Assembly: GCA_023101725.1 (NCBI GenBank)
Contig: JALJCO010008621.1
Location: 1,037,001-1,101,000, forward strand
Source of the DNA: Atherinomorus stipes
Taxonomy: Eukaryota; Chordata; Actinopteri; Atheriniformes; Atherinidae
DNA: 64,000 nt
Direction of reading: 5' to 3'
Shown: piece by piece, positions 41,601 through 53,029 of the stretch
Numbering within the stretch: the first letter of the stretch is position 1
Layout of the letters: each line of letters begins with the position of its first letter
Translations under genes and position numbers: made by a program
Notes under the pieces: model-generated
What the model saw: only the letters and a program-made list of their open reading frames with translations
The model's database searches: none
Told to the model about the DNA's origin: nothing

Positions 41601-44600
41601 TATTACCATATTAAGCTCTTGTTTCAGCAGCAGATTTAAATGTCTTTAGTCGGGCTGATAATGAAGGGATAATAAGCAGGAGGAGAAAAGACATTTCATC
41701 AACATTTTTAATCATTTTCTGCAAATAATATGCTTCAAATGAATTGCTTCTATCTTTACTGCACTTGATTTGACTTGCAAAACACATAATCTTGTACAAA
41801 GTGGTCTATACAGAGACAGCAGGGTGTAAAGGCGATGTGGATGCCTTGACGTACTGTGCATCAACGGCTGACCAACAATAAACGTTAACTGATCATGAGC
41901 CGCTAAAGTCAGGCCAAGAGAGGACGATTAACACTGCCCCTTTCAGCATCGCAATTACCCAAAGCTGATGTCTGGCACCTGCCATCTACAGTGTAGATCA
42001 AAGTTAGGATTGCTGAGGGTAATCGCCCAGCTTGCGCTTGAATGTATCTATGCTGACAGAATCGATGGAGGGAAAACACAGGGGTCTGTTATAGGGGACA
42101 CTGCTTTATTGATTTACCAGCACAAAGTGCTGTGGCCGCCCTGAATAAAAATCTGCTGGTGGAGTCTAAGGAAGGTTGAGAAAAAAAAAAAGAGAGAAGA
42201 AAAGAGGTGGAGGTGGGGGGTGGGGGTGGTAATCTGCTTACTGACATTAAATGAGAATTTCAACCTGGGTGTTAAAGAGAAGAGGTGAGTAAGCGAGGTT
42301 GTGTAAAGGTTAGATGCGTTCACAGTTTGTGGGAATGCCAGGTGAAGTTAATTAGAGTGCCGTGGCCTTTTGGTTCCGCAGCCCACAAGCACCATGGGCA
42401 GCTCTAAATAAAGGTGTGAGACAGTAATGTTTGTGCTTTAACTGTCCTGCTCTGCTAATGTGAAGGTGATGATTCCGATGAGCTGGGAGCAATTCTTGCA
42501 GATGCAGCAAGCTCTGCTCTTTTTGCCTAACATAGAAATTAATGTGATTTGAAAAAAGAAGAAGAAAAAAAAAAAGAAAAGTCAACATATGGCACAGCAC
42601 AACCCTCAGTCTGGCTGATGACAACCATCTATCCTGACCGTCAGAACGGGTGGGAGAAGCTGAAGATATGAAAAGACATGCTGTTTCCATACAAAAAGAA
42701 AACAAATAAATAAAGGAAAATGACAGTCCATTACTGTCACAGTGCTTTTATAAACAAGACAAGGAAGTGAAAAGGCTACATTGGAGTCAAAGTATAGGAA
42801 CAAAAAAATTGGACCCTGTCTCAGTTTTCTATTTATTAATCCAAGAGATTCCCTGAGAAACATGACTCCAAATGAGCTGTGAGTGGCAGGGCTGAAATGT
42901 TTCCCATGAAAGGCCTTGATTGGAGCGAAGGCAGCCTGGCAGTTCTCCTTGCAGGAATCCCTGCGCCTCTATTTGCTGCATGATTAGCTTCTAAGTATAT
43001 CTTGACATCAGTCAGCTCCACTCGGCCGTTTGCAACAACTCTCCACGGCGACGACGGAAATGACAGCAGACTCTGACAGATTCAACTATAACCCCATGCT
43101 GTCTGAGGCAGAATGCCAATGCACAGATTGTACACAAGACGTGCACACACTCACGTCACAAGCATGACCCTACAAACTGACCAAGGAGCCATTTTGAAAG
43201 CAATTTTACACCCCCCATCCATAATAGAATAAATATTTGCCTCTGGAAAAAAAATGTCCCATGTCAGAAGATTTATTTGTAGCTCCAGTGCCTGGCCTTG
43301 TAAAATACCAGCAGTCAATATTCTATAAAGAAAAATAATACTGTACCATAAACAGACCTATAAAGATATTGAGGAGCTATCAAGTTTTACATCTCTCCTG
43401 CTAAATCAAGGTTCAGCAGCTCCGTTGCATGGTGGGGATCAGACAGACATGGCTTTGTATCCAGACAGCAGTGCCATTTGTTAGCAGGGCAGAGGTAATG
43501 ACTGTGTCCGTACACGCAACCTCAGGCAGGGCTTTGGTAATCTCTCTTTACCAGAGCGTGGCACTGCCAACTCAGCCGAGGAGGCAGGGAGGAAGGGCGG
43601 GGGAAAGTGACAGCTTTCCCTCCCTCTCTCTGTCACTCTCCCCCCTCTTCCTGCCCATCTGCGTCTCTCATTCTCACTTAAATTCTCCTTTTGTGAAGGC
43701 TGCGTTTCATCAGGGCTCTCTCACACAACCTGTGACTTTCAGCCCCGCTCCCTTGTTCTCCGCCCCTCCGTGTCTTCCTGCCCTGGTGGCAGGAGACAAA
43801 AGTCTCTTCCTCCTGTGTGTCTCTCCTTCCTAGTCATCTGTCTGCGTGTAGACACGCCTACACAGATGATCAGCAGACACTTCCTGCCCAGAGTGGTCCT
43901 CAGGCTGCCAGTTTCCTCCCAAGCCGAGACAATCTGCCCTCAGTGATTTGCTGGATTGCCGGCCAATTTTCCCCTTGTCACTGTCATTAGCTTTTGTCTT
44001 TTCTCCCTGTTTTACACCCTAATTGTAAACTTACTCTTGTAAAAATGAAATAAAAAAGAAACAAGAAAGGAAAATTAATTTCCCCCAAACAACCACTTTG
44101 GCTTCACAAACAGATCAGCAAAACTGCTACTGCAAATTAATAACTTTTGAAGAATGATTTTAAATGAATTTCATTGCAATTTCCACCTGCTTTAAAGAAA
44201 AGCTTATTAACTTGTTAAATACAGGTTAAAATCGTACTAAATATTGATTAATAATTTCAGTATAGGGTAGTCTTTCATAAAATTCAAGCCGATTGCATCA
44301 ATAAAATAACAGTGCCATTCCTATATGAACAAATCAAGAGTGTGATCAAAGCATGAAATGAGAAAAAATTAGGACAGCACTCACACAAACAAAAAAACAA
44401 AAAACTCAATTGAATGGGTTTTTTTCTAAGCATTTTCAGTGTAATAACCACAAGCAACACCACTGCCTTGTTCAAACATCTCAAACCACAGCATGTAAAA
44501 AAAAAACTTGTAAAAAAAAAAGATAATTTTTGCCAGCAGCACTCACAGCTCACACATGATGGCAGGCGAACGGACATAAACATGAGCGGGGACCTGTTCT

Positions 44601-45266
44601 ACAATGCAGGGTTAGGGTTAAAAGGAACTTCAGCTCACAAAACTGGATCACCTTTTGCTGGACTGAGTCACCATAGCAACTTATACTGGACCCCTAACCT
44701 GCCCAAGAGCATGTTAAGGATCCAGATAAGATATGAACACATGAAAAAGCACCTCCCAACCAATCAATTCTCCTAGCCAATGATAAGAAGAAAAATATAT
44801 ATGGGTGTGTGAAGACCGTAAGGATCTTTTCTCTCTTCCTCTCAGAGTCAAACACTGACTGCACTGTTTGATTTTCCCTATGAAGCATTTTATGAGTGAT
44901 ATCAACAGAAAGGAATGCTTATGTAAGAGCAATAAAAAATTTCATGCTATTTTCTTGCACAGCATGCCAGTGTGCAGTGTGTCATATGAAATTGTAATAA
45001 TATCTACATTCATATTCATATCATATCAATCATATGAAATGTTTAAAAAATAGTTTAAATCGTCTAAAACCTTTTAATCGAGCATTTTAGAGTCTTGATA
45101 AAATAAAATGGACTTTTTTTTCTTTGTTTTTTATATGTTGCAAACAATAATTAAGCTTGTTTTATATTTGACAGAATGCAACATGCCTCAGAAGTATATC
45201 TGCAAGTTTATTTGGTGAAGTAAACTATCATCTGATGCATTGCAGTAATATTACTTGGCTTATTAA

Positions 45267-46553
45267 AGGGACTAAAGGCAGGAATTACGAAAGAATAAAC
45301 AAGCATGTCCATGTAGTGGTGAGCACTCATTACACTAGAAGTGAGTGCTCAAACAGGCTCCTCCCCTTTTAATCCAGAAGGTATAAAAGACACCTGCTGA
45401 CCTTTCTGCCTCTCTGCTTCCTGCTGTCTTCAGGGCTCTTTGGGTGGTGAGTAGGGTGGCAGGAAAGTCCTTATCAGTAGATGGGATTCTAAGTTTGTTT
45501 TCCTTTTTTGTAGGTCCACCTGCTGCTGTTTTGTCTCTGTTTGGTTTCCTGGTTTTGTCTTTAGTATTTTAGTATTTTTGTCCTGTTTATAGCTTTGATT
45601 GCTGCAGCGTGTATTTTGTTTGCTTTGTTTGAATTTGTCTTTCTTTTGACAGCCGGGAGACAGTGGCCGGATGGGCTAGGCACTCGTGGTTGAGACCCTC
45701 ACCTTTTTGTGTTGTTTTGATTCACTTGGTACACCTGGGCTCCACGTTTTTGTTAGGTTTGTAGTGAAGTGTGCGTGCGTGTTCACAAGGTAAGTGGTGG
45801 CACACCTGGGCACTCTCCCTTGTAGGCTGCCCTCCACCAGTCCTCCCAGCTGGTCTACCTTTTTGTAGTTTAGTTTTGTAGTAATTTTTTAATAGTTCTT
45901 AGATACTCAAAATATTGATTAATCTTTATACTGTAAGAATAAACTTCATTGTTTAACTCACGTCTCTGTCTTTCCTAAACAGGAACGAATCTGCACTTTT
46001 ATTTCCTGGGGCCTTAAGCCCCAGGTGGCGTTGTCGGACCTTTCATCTACAGAACTTTAAATAAATCTTTTACGTCTTCATCTTGTGTTGACTTTAATTA
46101 TATACAAACTAGTACGCCCCCACCACATCCAGTTTTTTTAATACTTATGATGAAGCGTTAAAAACCAAAAAGAATGAGCCCACCCATGTCTCTCTCCGTT
46201 GCCTTGAACAGGCTGTGTGCTGCATAAAGAGCTGCAATTCGGTGGCCGAATTTCCCGCGCTGCCCTGCGGATGTGACATCAAATGACGCTGCATCCGCAT
46301 CCCCGACAGTTTTGATACAGGAAGAAGACGGTCGCGGTAAATTCAAACACTTGTAAGCGATAGTTATTGATTCTTCTGCCGTCAGCAAACGATCCAGATC
46401 AACTGAAAGACACTAAAAAGTGTCACTACAAAGAAAAAGCTTAGTAAATGACATTATAGCTTTAGTTTGTGCACGCTCTCGTGACGGCTTGGCTCGTGGG
46501 TGCAATTACCTGAGGCGGCAGTCGCGAGTTTCATTTCTTATACCTCAAGTCCC
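45267..46553 (+). mobile_element. TTAA-flanked element, copy B, split by a solo LTR
   Basis: The copy starts after TTAA (45263-45266) with AGGGACTAAAGGCAGGAATT and resumes after the LTR insertion at 46132. It is colinear with copy A through GATGAAGCG, TCTCTCCGTTGCCTTGAACA and GCAGTCGCGAGTTTC. The small exon is broken here: the start codon position reads ATT (46366), one base is lost before ACTAAAAAG, and the donor GTTAGT has become CTTAGT. Similarity to copy A stops near 46553 and no right terminal repeat was found. Confidence 0.75.
45312..46127 (+). mobile_element. Solo LTR (816 bp) of a retroelement
   Basis: The sequence begins TGTAGTGGTG and ends CCCCCACCACA, i.e. TG..CA with short imperfect inverted ends. 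It is flanked by TCCA at 45308-45311 and 46128-46131. The uninterrupted copy A has a single TCCA followed by a T run at the same place, which confirms a 4-bp duplication. A TATAAAA box lies at 45382-45388 and an AATAAA signal at 45939-45944. No primer-binding site, gag or pol sequence adjoins it, so this is a recombined solo LTR, probably of the Ty3/gypsy type given the 4-bp duplication (inference). Confidence 0.8.
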
Positions 46554-46963
46554 TGTAACTGAGAGTTTCCCAGCATTGTTGTTCTTTTTCCTTTCATGTC
46601 ATTACAGCTGAGAACTGTAACTGACAGAAGTGAAAGACACAAATATAATGCTAATGAAAGATGGTGAATTTGCTCCAAAATGTTGTCATAAGACATAATG
46701 TCATCTTTGAAAGTTAATAATTATTCACTTAGATATATGATGAACAAAGGTGATATTGATTTTGTTCTCAGTCATTTGCACTTTGCTTTTGGTTTCAGCT
46801 TTTAACTGCTTCACTACATGCATCAATTCACAGCCTCTCTCTGTGATTTAAACAGACACTCAAGTGGGTTTTAAAAGAATGATGAGCTTAGACACACCAA
46901 CTAAAATGAGAACTAAAACCTCAAGTCTTATTAGGGGTCCAAGCCCGCGGAGCAGCGCAGGGC

Positions 46964-47008
46964 CCGCGTTGCAAGTGCAACGCGGTTCCCAGCACTCCAG
47001 CGTGCTGG
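46964..47008. repeat. Subterminal hairpins of the composite element
   Basis: A perfect 10-bp stem with a 2-base loop occurs at 46964-46985 (CCGCGTTGCA AG TGCAACGCGG). A 7-bp stem follows at 46989-47008 (CCAGCAC TCCAGC GTGCTGG). Stable subterminal hairpins are common in non-autonomous DNA transposons. Confidence 0.8.
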
Positions 47009-47086
47009 AACCCTATTGAGTTTGCTTCGTTTTTTATTATTCGTTATTATTATTATTCTTCCGCCCAAAAACTCCTTGGGGAGGCT

Positions 47087-48540
47087 AGACCGCAAGAGAA
47101 CCATAAAAAGCATATACATGGGCTTGGACAAAAGTGGTTCATGTAGAGAAATCAGGAAAATGACACATGTCAGACACTAGGGGGCGCTATACCAGGGGGT
47201 CAAACTTTTCAGGCTGTAGCTTGAGAACCGCTTGGAATAAATTTATGGGACCTGGATGAGCAGATTCCTTGGACCCTTCCGCATCTCCTGACATAGGCCA
47301 CGCCCATTTGCGCCTAGATAGATTTTTTGCTAGGGGGCGATATAAGCAAAACCTATTTTCGTAAACTCGTCCTACAATTTTGACCCGATCAGGCTGAAAA
47401 TTGTACCACATATAATAGAGACATAGACAAACATAGTTATGTAACAGATTTTTGAAATTTTACTCGGTTACGAAATTATGCGCGTTTAAACATTTATGAA
47501 AACCTAGCTAAAAACTTAAAAGGCCATAACTCAAAAACGACAACACATAATTACAATTCCTTAAAAACCCCGGTGGGGAACTTGATTTTATACAAATGTA
47601 CCGAAGGAGGAAAATTTTCAAATCTAGGGGGCGCTGTTATCCTGATTTTTTTATATTGGCAAAACCGCTGGTCCGATCTGCACGCCGCACCCGTGGTATG
47701 TAGATAGAGCCCCTGTGAGCATAATACTAAAAAATGGTTACGATTGGACAAAGTGGGCGTGTTTTATTAACGATTTTCAAATCCCAGGTGCTCATCCATA
47801 ACAGGGGCCCAGGCCCGCTATTTTTCTTGCCCGGACCAAACAAAAATGGCCATGGAGGCCAAACCAAAGGTGGATTTATATAGCCACTTACAGGGATGGT
47901 AGAAGAAAATTTTTGTGAAATTATAAAAGAAAAAAAATCCCATGTCAGACACTAGGTGGCGCTATACCATATGGTAGCACGTTTTGGCCTCTAGCTCGAA
48001 AACGGCTTGGAGTAAATTTAAGTGCCTTATATCCCCAGATTCCTTGGAACCTCCCGGATTTTATGACATAGGCCACGCCCATTTCCGCCTATAATTTTTT
48101 TTCGCTACAGTGCAAAATATGCGAAAAATATTTTTTTTTACTCATCCTACAGTTTTTGTCCGATCCAACTGAAAATTGTACCACACAAAGTAAATAGCAA
48201 GAGGAAACAACTGATCAGAGCGATTGTTGGAATTTTTTTCCGTTGCGGAGTTATGCATGTGAAAACATTTTTTCAAAGCTAGCTACATACTTCAAAGGCC
48301 ATAACTTTAAAACCACATGAGATAATTCCATGAAACTCCTGCACCAACAGGGGAACTTGATTATCTACTCATGTTGCATAATGAAAAGTTTTTTAATTCT
48401 AGGGGGCGCTATCAAATTTTTTTTATTTCACAAATAATTGTAAAAATTTATATGAAACTCACTGTGTATGTTCATACCATCACTCTGTGCTGATTCTTAG
48501 AGGATGGTTATGATTGGACAAAGCAGGAATGGTTTATCAC
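47087..48540. repeat. Two tandem modules, ~775-bp period
   Basis: The second module repeats the first in order with considerable divergence. CAGACACTAG occurs at 47171 and 47946 (offset 775). GACATAGGCCACGCCCATTT, AATTGTACCACA, AGGCCATAACT, GGGGAACTTGATT and TCTAGGGGGCGCT recur in the same order. GCTATTTTTCTTGCCCGGACC sits between them. No protein frame is conserved between the modules. Confidence 0.8.
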
Positions 48541-48560
48541 TGGGCCAGACCAAATAAAAA

Positions 48561-51500
48561 CCAATCTTTTTGCAGTAAACGTCCAGATATTCCTTATGAA
48601 TCCCAAGCAGTTTTGCAAAGATTTTTAATCCTGCAAATATCAATGTTGTCTAAAGTTCACAACTGCATCTGTAGTGTGTTTGTGTTCATTTTTTTGTGGT
48701 TATGTCATTGATCATTCATATATAAGGCTGTAACAATACCTGAATATAAATAAAAATCGCGACGTCAGAGCCACAATCCTGTCTCGCAGTGGGAAAAAGC
48801 AGGATCGCCTCACCCTCCAAGCCCAGTTCAGATGCTCTGAAACTTTTCAGGTCACAAAAACTATTTGACTTTTTTTCCTCAATCAGTCTAAAGACTATTG
48901 TAAGCATTCAGTTTCTAACTCATCAGCACATCTGTCTTAAAGGCACTGATTTAAGTATCACGCATGTTTTTTCCCTGTGCAAAACAAATGAAAATTTACA
49001 TTTTTCCATATAAACCATCAACTGAGCTCAGTTACTCGCATGCCTGCAGCTCAGAAGACTGTGACTGAGGTGGGCGATAGCAGGTCTTTAGACAAAGTAC
49101 AGTAAAAGGACAGGAAGGAAGAATCCTGGTCGTGTTCGGCAGACGAGACACACTGTGGACATCCAACTGGATGTTTGAATATGGATGTCTGATATTCACC
49201 TTAGGAACAATATTTGCTCAACACAAGGATTTCCATAACAGATAAATCTATAAAAACCAATCTTGTTACAGTTAATGTCAAGATAGTCCTCATGAATCCC
49301 AAGCAGTTATGCAAAGATTTTTAATCCTGCAAATATCAATGTTGTCCAAAGTTCACAACTGCATCTGTAGTGTGTTTGTCTTTATTTTTACATGGTTATG
49401 TCACTGATCATTTTTATATAGGGCTATAATAATATAACCTGACTCCCGCCACCTGGTATTTGCAATACCATCTGGGGAGGGAGTTAACCCGATGTCATTT
49501 CAAATTAGTCTTTTTTTTCTAAAACTCTTGCATGTGATTGGATAGAAGATCTGTCCGTCATCTTGACTGACACGCTACTTCAGCCACTCACGTTGAACCG
49601 AATGACGCAACCCGTGACGCAACTCAGAGCGACACCAGAGCCACCACGCATAGAGGATCGAGTTATCAAAACATGTTATCAAGCTCAAAAAGCTTCAGTC
49701 AAACAACATGGCGGCGGCGGCGACAGCTAGTACGAGCGGTGTACAGTCTGTGAACGACTTTTGTCGAATGTGCAAAGAAAACCTCCGGCCAAAACGCCGC
49801 CCATCCTTCAAAAGTCCCACCCGCGATTAGTGATTGGCTCCTATTATTCTCTAACCAGACGAAATCACCTATAACTGTCGCCTTACTCAGATGGAGTGCG
49901 TGAGGAAAGGGAACGCCCCCGCGTGTACTTGTTGAACGCACCCAGATGATGTAAATCAGGTTAATAATAATACCCGAATGGAAATAAAAATTGTGATCCT
50001 CAGAGCCACAAGCCCATCTTGCAGTGAGAGAGGGCAGGATCGTGACACCTTCCAAGCCCAGTTCAGATGGTCTGAAACTTCTCAGATCACATCACACTGT
50101 TTCACTTTTTTCTCCATCAAGCTACAAACTCTTGGAAGCATCCAGTTACTAATTAGACAACACATCTGTCTTAGAGTCACCAGGTACGGTGTTACACAAG
50201 TTTTTTTCCCTGCAAGTCAAATGAAACTTGTCAGTTTTCCATGGGCACATAAACCTTTAATCAGAATGATCCACTTACACGCATGCAGCTGGGGAGTGTG
50301 TGAATGAGGTGCACGATGGCAGATCTTCAGACACTGAGAACAGTGAAAGGAAAGAAGGAGAAGATCCTGGTCGTGGTTGGCAGGCCAGACGCACGGACAT
50401 CCAGCTGGATGTTTAAATATTGATGTCTGATATTCACCGTAGTGTGTTTGTCTTCATTTTTACATGGATAAGACATTGATTATTCTAACTGAAGTATGTG
50501 GTCAGTCCTGCTGGAGCAAACATATCGCCACAGATGTGTATGCATGTGCGAATGTGTATTAACGTCTGTTAAAACAGAAGTCCTATTGTATTGTAAGGCT
50601 TGTGGGGAAGTTTGAGGACAGGAAAGATCTGGAGTGGCTGGTGGCTGATAGTATTCTGTGAATGTTGGTTGACAACAGGGGTGTCCAGTGCTGGTCCTCG
50701 AGAGCCACAAAAAAGCATTAACTGGGATTTTTAACTTGTGCATGTCCAATCTTAAAATTTCCAACTGTATAAGGTAGGTAGTGTCTAATATAAGATAGGG
50801 AAAGAGGTTTGGAAGCAGTTTTGGGTCTGCCCTGTGAAGTAGCGGCTTTCTTTCCCCAATCGCAATATCTCAGCGTGAAAAGCATAAAGTGGGATTTTCA
50901 ACTTCTGCATGTCCAATCTTTAAAATTCCAACTTTATGGGACATAGGTTATCGGGGTATGTCCTCATGACATCGGACTTATCAGAATGACATCATAATGT
51001 CCTGTTATCGACCCAATGATTATCGTTCATCCCAAATAAAAACCAATCTTGCTGCAGTTAATGTCAAGATATTCCTTATGAATCCCAAGCAGTTTGGGAA
51101 AGATTTTTAATCCTGCAAATATTAATGCTGTCTAAAGTTAACAACTGCATCTGTAGTGTGTTTGTCTTCATTTTTACATGGTTATGCCATTGATCATTCA
51201 TATATAGGGCTATAACAATACCTGAATTTAAATAAAAATCGTGACCCTCAGAGCCACAATCCTGTCTTGCAGTGGGAGAAAGCAGGATCACGTCACCCTC
51301 CAAGCCCAGTTCAGATGCTTTGAAACGTTTCAGGTCACAAAAAACTATTTGACCTTTTTTGTTCATCAGTCTAAAGACCATTGTGGCATGAATTTTCTAA
51401 CTCAACAGCACATCTTTCTTTAAGGCACCGGGTAGTGTCGCGCATATTTTTCCCTGTGCAAACTGGTTAAACTTGTCAGTTTTCCATATAAACCATCGAC

Positions 51501-51680
51501 CGAGATCAGTTACTCGCGTGCCTGCAGCTCGGAAGACTGTGTTTGAGCTGGGCAATGGCAGGTCTTTAGATACTGAGAACAGTGAAAGGACAGGAAGGAA
51601 GAATCCTGGTCGTGTTCAGCAGACCAGACACACGGAGGACAGCCAGCTGGATGTTTGAATATTGATGTCTGATATTCACC
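48561..51680. repeat. Triplicated ~640-bp unit
   Basis: Three copies start CCAATCTT and end GATGTCTGATATTCACC: 48561-49200 (640 bp), 49257-50438 (644 bp once the inserted element and one target duplication are subtracted) and 51043-51680 (638 bp). Shared blocks include GAATCCCAAGCAGTT, TTTTTAATCCTGCAAAT, CAAGCCCAGTTCAGATG and GAAGAATCCTGGTCGTG. Copies 2 and 3 also share about 145 bp downstream (CTGTTAAAACAGAAGTC.. to ..GGGGTGTCCAGTGCTGGTCCT). The function is unknown. Minus-strand frames in copies 1 and 3 resemble each other (SELGLEG..LPTARQDCGS-like), which follows from duplication and is not evidence of coding. Confidence 0.85.
49435..49963 (+). mobile_element. Nested 529-bp DNA transposon with 9-bp target duplication
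   Basis: ATAATAATA flanks both sides (49426-49434 and 49964-49972). Copies 1 and 3 of the host repeat show the corresponding empty site, and removing the insert restores the unit length. The ends are TAACCTGACTCCCGCCACCTGG and, reversed, TAACCTGATTTACATCATCTGG, which are imperfect inverted repeats. The 8- or 9-bp duplication fits hAT- or Mutator-like elements. Inside, from ATG 49709, a 36-codon frame reads MAAAATASTSGVQSVNDFC, then RMCKENLRPKRRPSF, with a CxxC pair. It looks like a first exon of a larger gene or transposase carried by the non-autonomous element (inference). Confidence 0.8.
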
Positions 51681-52010
51681 TGCGGAACATCTGTTAAAAC
51701 AGAAGTCGGATGGTACTGTACTGCTTGTGGTGAAGTTTGAGGAGAGGATCTGCAGTAGTTGGTGGCTGTTATTTTTTTTTAAATGTTGGTCTACAACAGG
51801 GGTGTCCAGTGCTGGTCCTTTAGAGCCACAATCCTGCAGCTGTTAGACATTTTCCTGAAAACTGAGACAACATTACCAATACACACAAACTTCATGCTGC
51901 ACCGTAATTGAAGACAACAGGCTTTCATGCTGGGCAAACCTTCTTTGCAAAATAATCAAAAAATCATCCCTTTGTTCTGGAGGGCTACAAATCTAAGTGT
52001 TTGTCGAACA

Positions 52011-52062
52011 ATGGGAGGCGGGGCCAGGGAGGGCGGTGCGCCAGGGGAGGCGGTGCACGGTC
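52011..52062 (+). repeat. G-rich minisatellite with G-quadruplex pattern
   Basis: The G runs at 52013-52015, 52020-52023, 52027-52029 and 52031-52033 satisfy the G3+N1-7 rule for a quadruplex on the plus strand. Irregular GGGAGGCGGTGC repeats follow up to the right end of the composite element. It is antisense to grm7 transcription. Confidence 0.65.
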
Positions 52063-52606
52063 GGGCTTGGACCCCGTGATAACTGCTTGCAGTTCTAGTT
52101 TCTCTTTGGAATCATTTCTACAATGGATTGTTGATCAATTGCTCATTTTAAAACATTGATTACTGCAGCTTCAAGTCTGAAGAAAAATAAAGGTTATGGT
52201 TAAATAATGACAGTCCTCACTGACTGGGTGCATCTGCTCTGTATTTAACTTAACCACAACCGTAATTTTTCACTAAGTGTTTAGCTGTTTATAAAGTCCC
52301 CCTGAATAAATGAGCTGGAAATAAAAAGATGGACTTAAACTTCCACCATTAATGATGCAAGATGGTTAGTTTCAGTGCAGAGGTAAATAGCCTTCATTTA
52401 AGGGACCAAATGAGAAAGTTCCTCAAATTATCTTCTTTAATTTAACAGTCTTGATTTTACTTCACACTGTAAAGTCCAATTAATTAATCTTATAAATAAA
52501 CATGTAGACTGTTGCCTTAAAAAACAAGTAAAGTGCAAAAGAGATCGGGTGATTCAGATGACTGCTTATGGCATTTATAAGGATGATGATTTAAATATAC
52601 TCTGTA

Positions 52607-52669
52607 AAAACAATTTCTCTGTAAAATCCAATTAAGTTATGAAATGGGATTTTACAGAGAAATTGTTTT
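52607..52669. repeat. Perfect 23-bp hairpin
   Basis: AAAACAATTTCTCTGTAAAATCC (52607-52629) is exactly complementary to 52647-52669, with a 17-base loop AATTAAGTTATGAAATG. The arms are AT-rich. It may be a very small MITE or a stem in the intron RNA. No flanking duplication was seen. Confidence 0.85.
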
Positions 52670-53006
52670 CATGAACATGCCTGAAACTATGTGTCATTGA
52701 TAAAGGTACATATATGTATTCATATTTAAATCAACACTGAATAACTTCAATAGGTTTGTAAATGTCCCAAATTGAATTTTCCTATTTACTGATCAAAAGA
52801 AAAGATTTACTTCTTTGAATTTATTATGATCTGCTGGCTGTCATTTACCACAGCTCAATAGCTGCTATTACAGCAAAATACATTAGCAGAAAACTAAGTT
52901 TTCCCTCTGTTTTTCATTCATTAAATAATATTTTTCATGGAACATTACCTCTAATTGGACATCAAGAGCATTTACTGTAGGAATCTTTCTTTGTTTCTTT
53001 CTTTTC

Positions 53007-53029
53007 TTTGTTTGTTTGTTTGTTTGTTT
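53007..53029. repeat. (TTTG)n microsatellite
   Basis: About five TTTG units inside a T-rich stretch. No other feature is nearby. Confidence 0.9.

Larger units (their letters stand above)
46911..52100. mobile_element. Large composite element with GGGGTCCAAGCCCG inverted ends (~5.2 kb)
   Basis: The left end (46911-46947) reads AACTAAAACC..TTATTAGGGGTCCAAGCCCG. The right end (52062-52100), reversed, reads AACTAGAACTGC..ATCACGGGGTCCAAGCCCG, giving inverted ends of roughly 37 bp. The 14-base core is perfect. Inside, from left to right, are GC-rich hairpins, an ATTATT-rich stretch, two diverged ~775-bp offset modules (47087-48540), a triplicated ~640-bp unit (48561-51680) and a GC-rich minisatellite before the right end. 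No transposase was recognised. The terminal wording is one I know from many fish intergenic sequences, but I cannot name the family with certainty. No target duplication was evident. Confidence 0.7.

Noticed and set aside
43429..43833. 134-codon plus-strand frame
   Set aside because: It lies in C/T-rich low-complexity sequence (Ser/Leu/Pro runs) with no recognisable domain, so chance openness is likely.
44604..44620. Telomere-like GGGTTAGGGTT
   Set aside because: Only about two units; too short to count as an interstitial telomere repeat.
48716..51381. Similar minus-strand frames in copies of the ~640-bp unit as a protein family
   Set aside because: Similarity follows from duplication of the DNA. 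The third copy breaks the frame and no known domain is visible.
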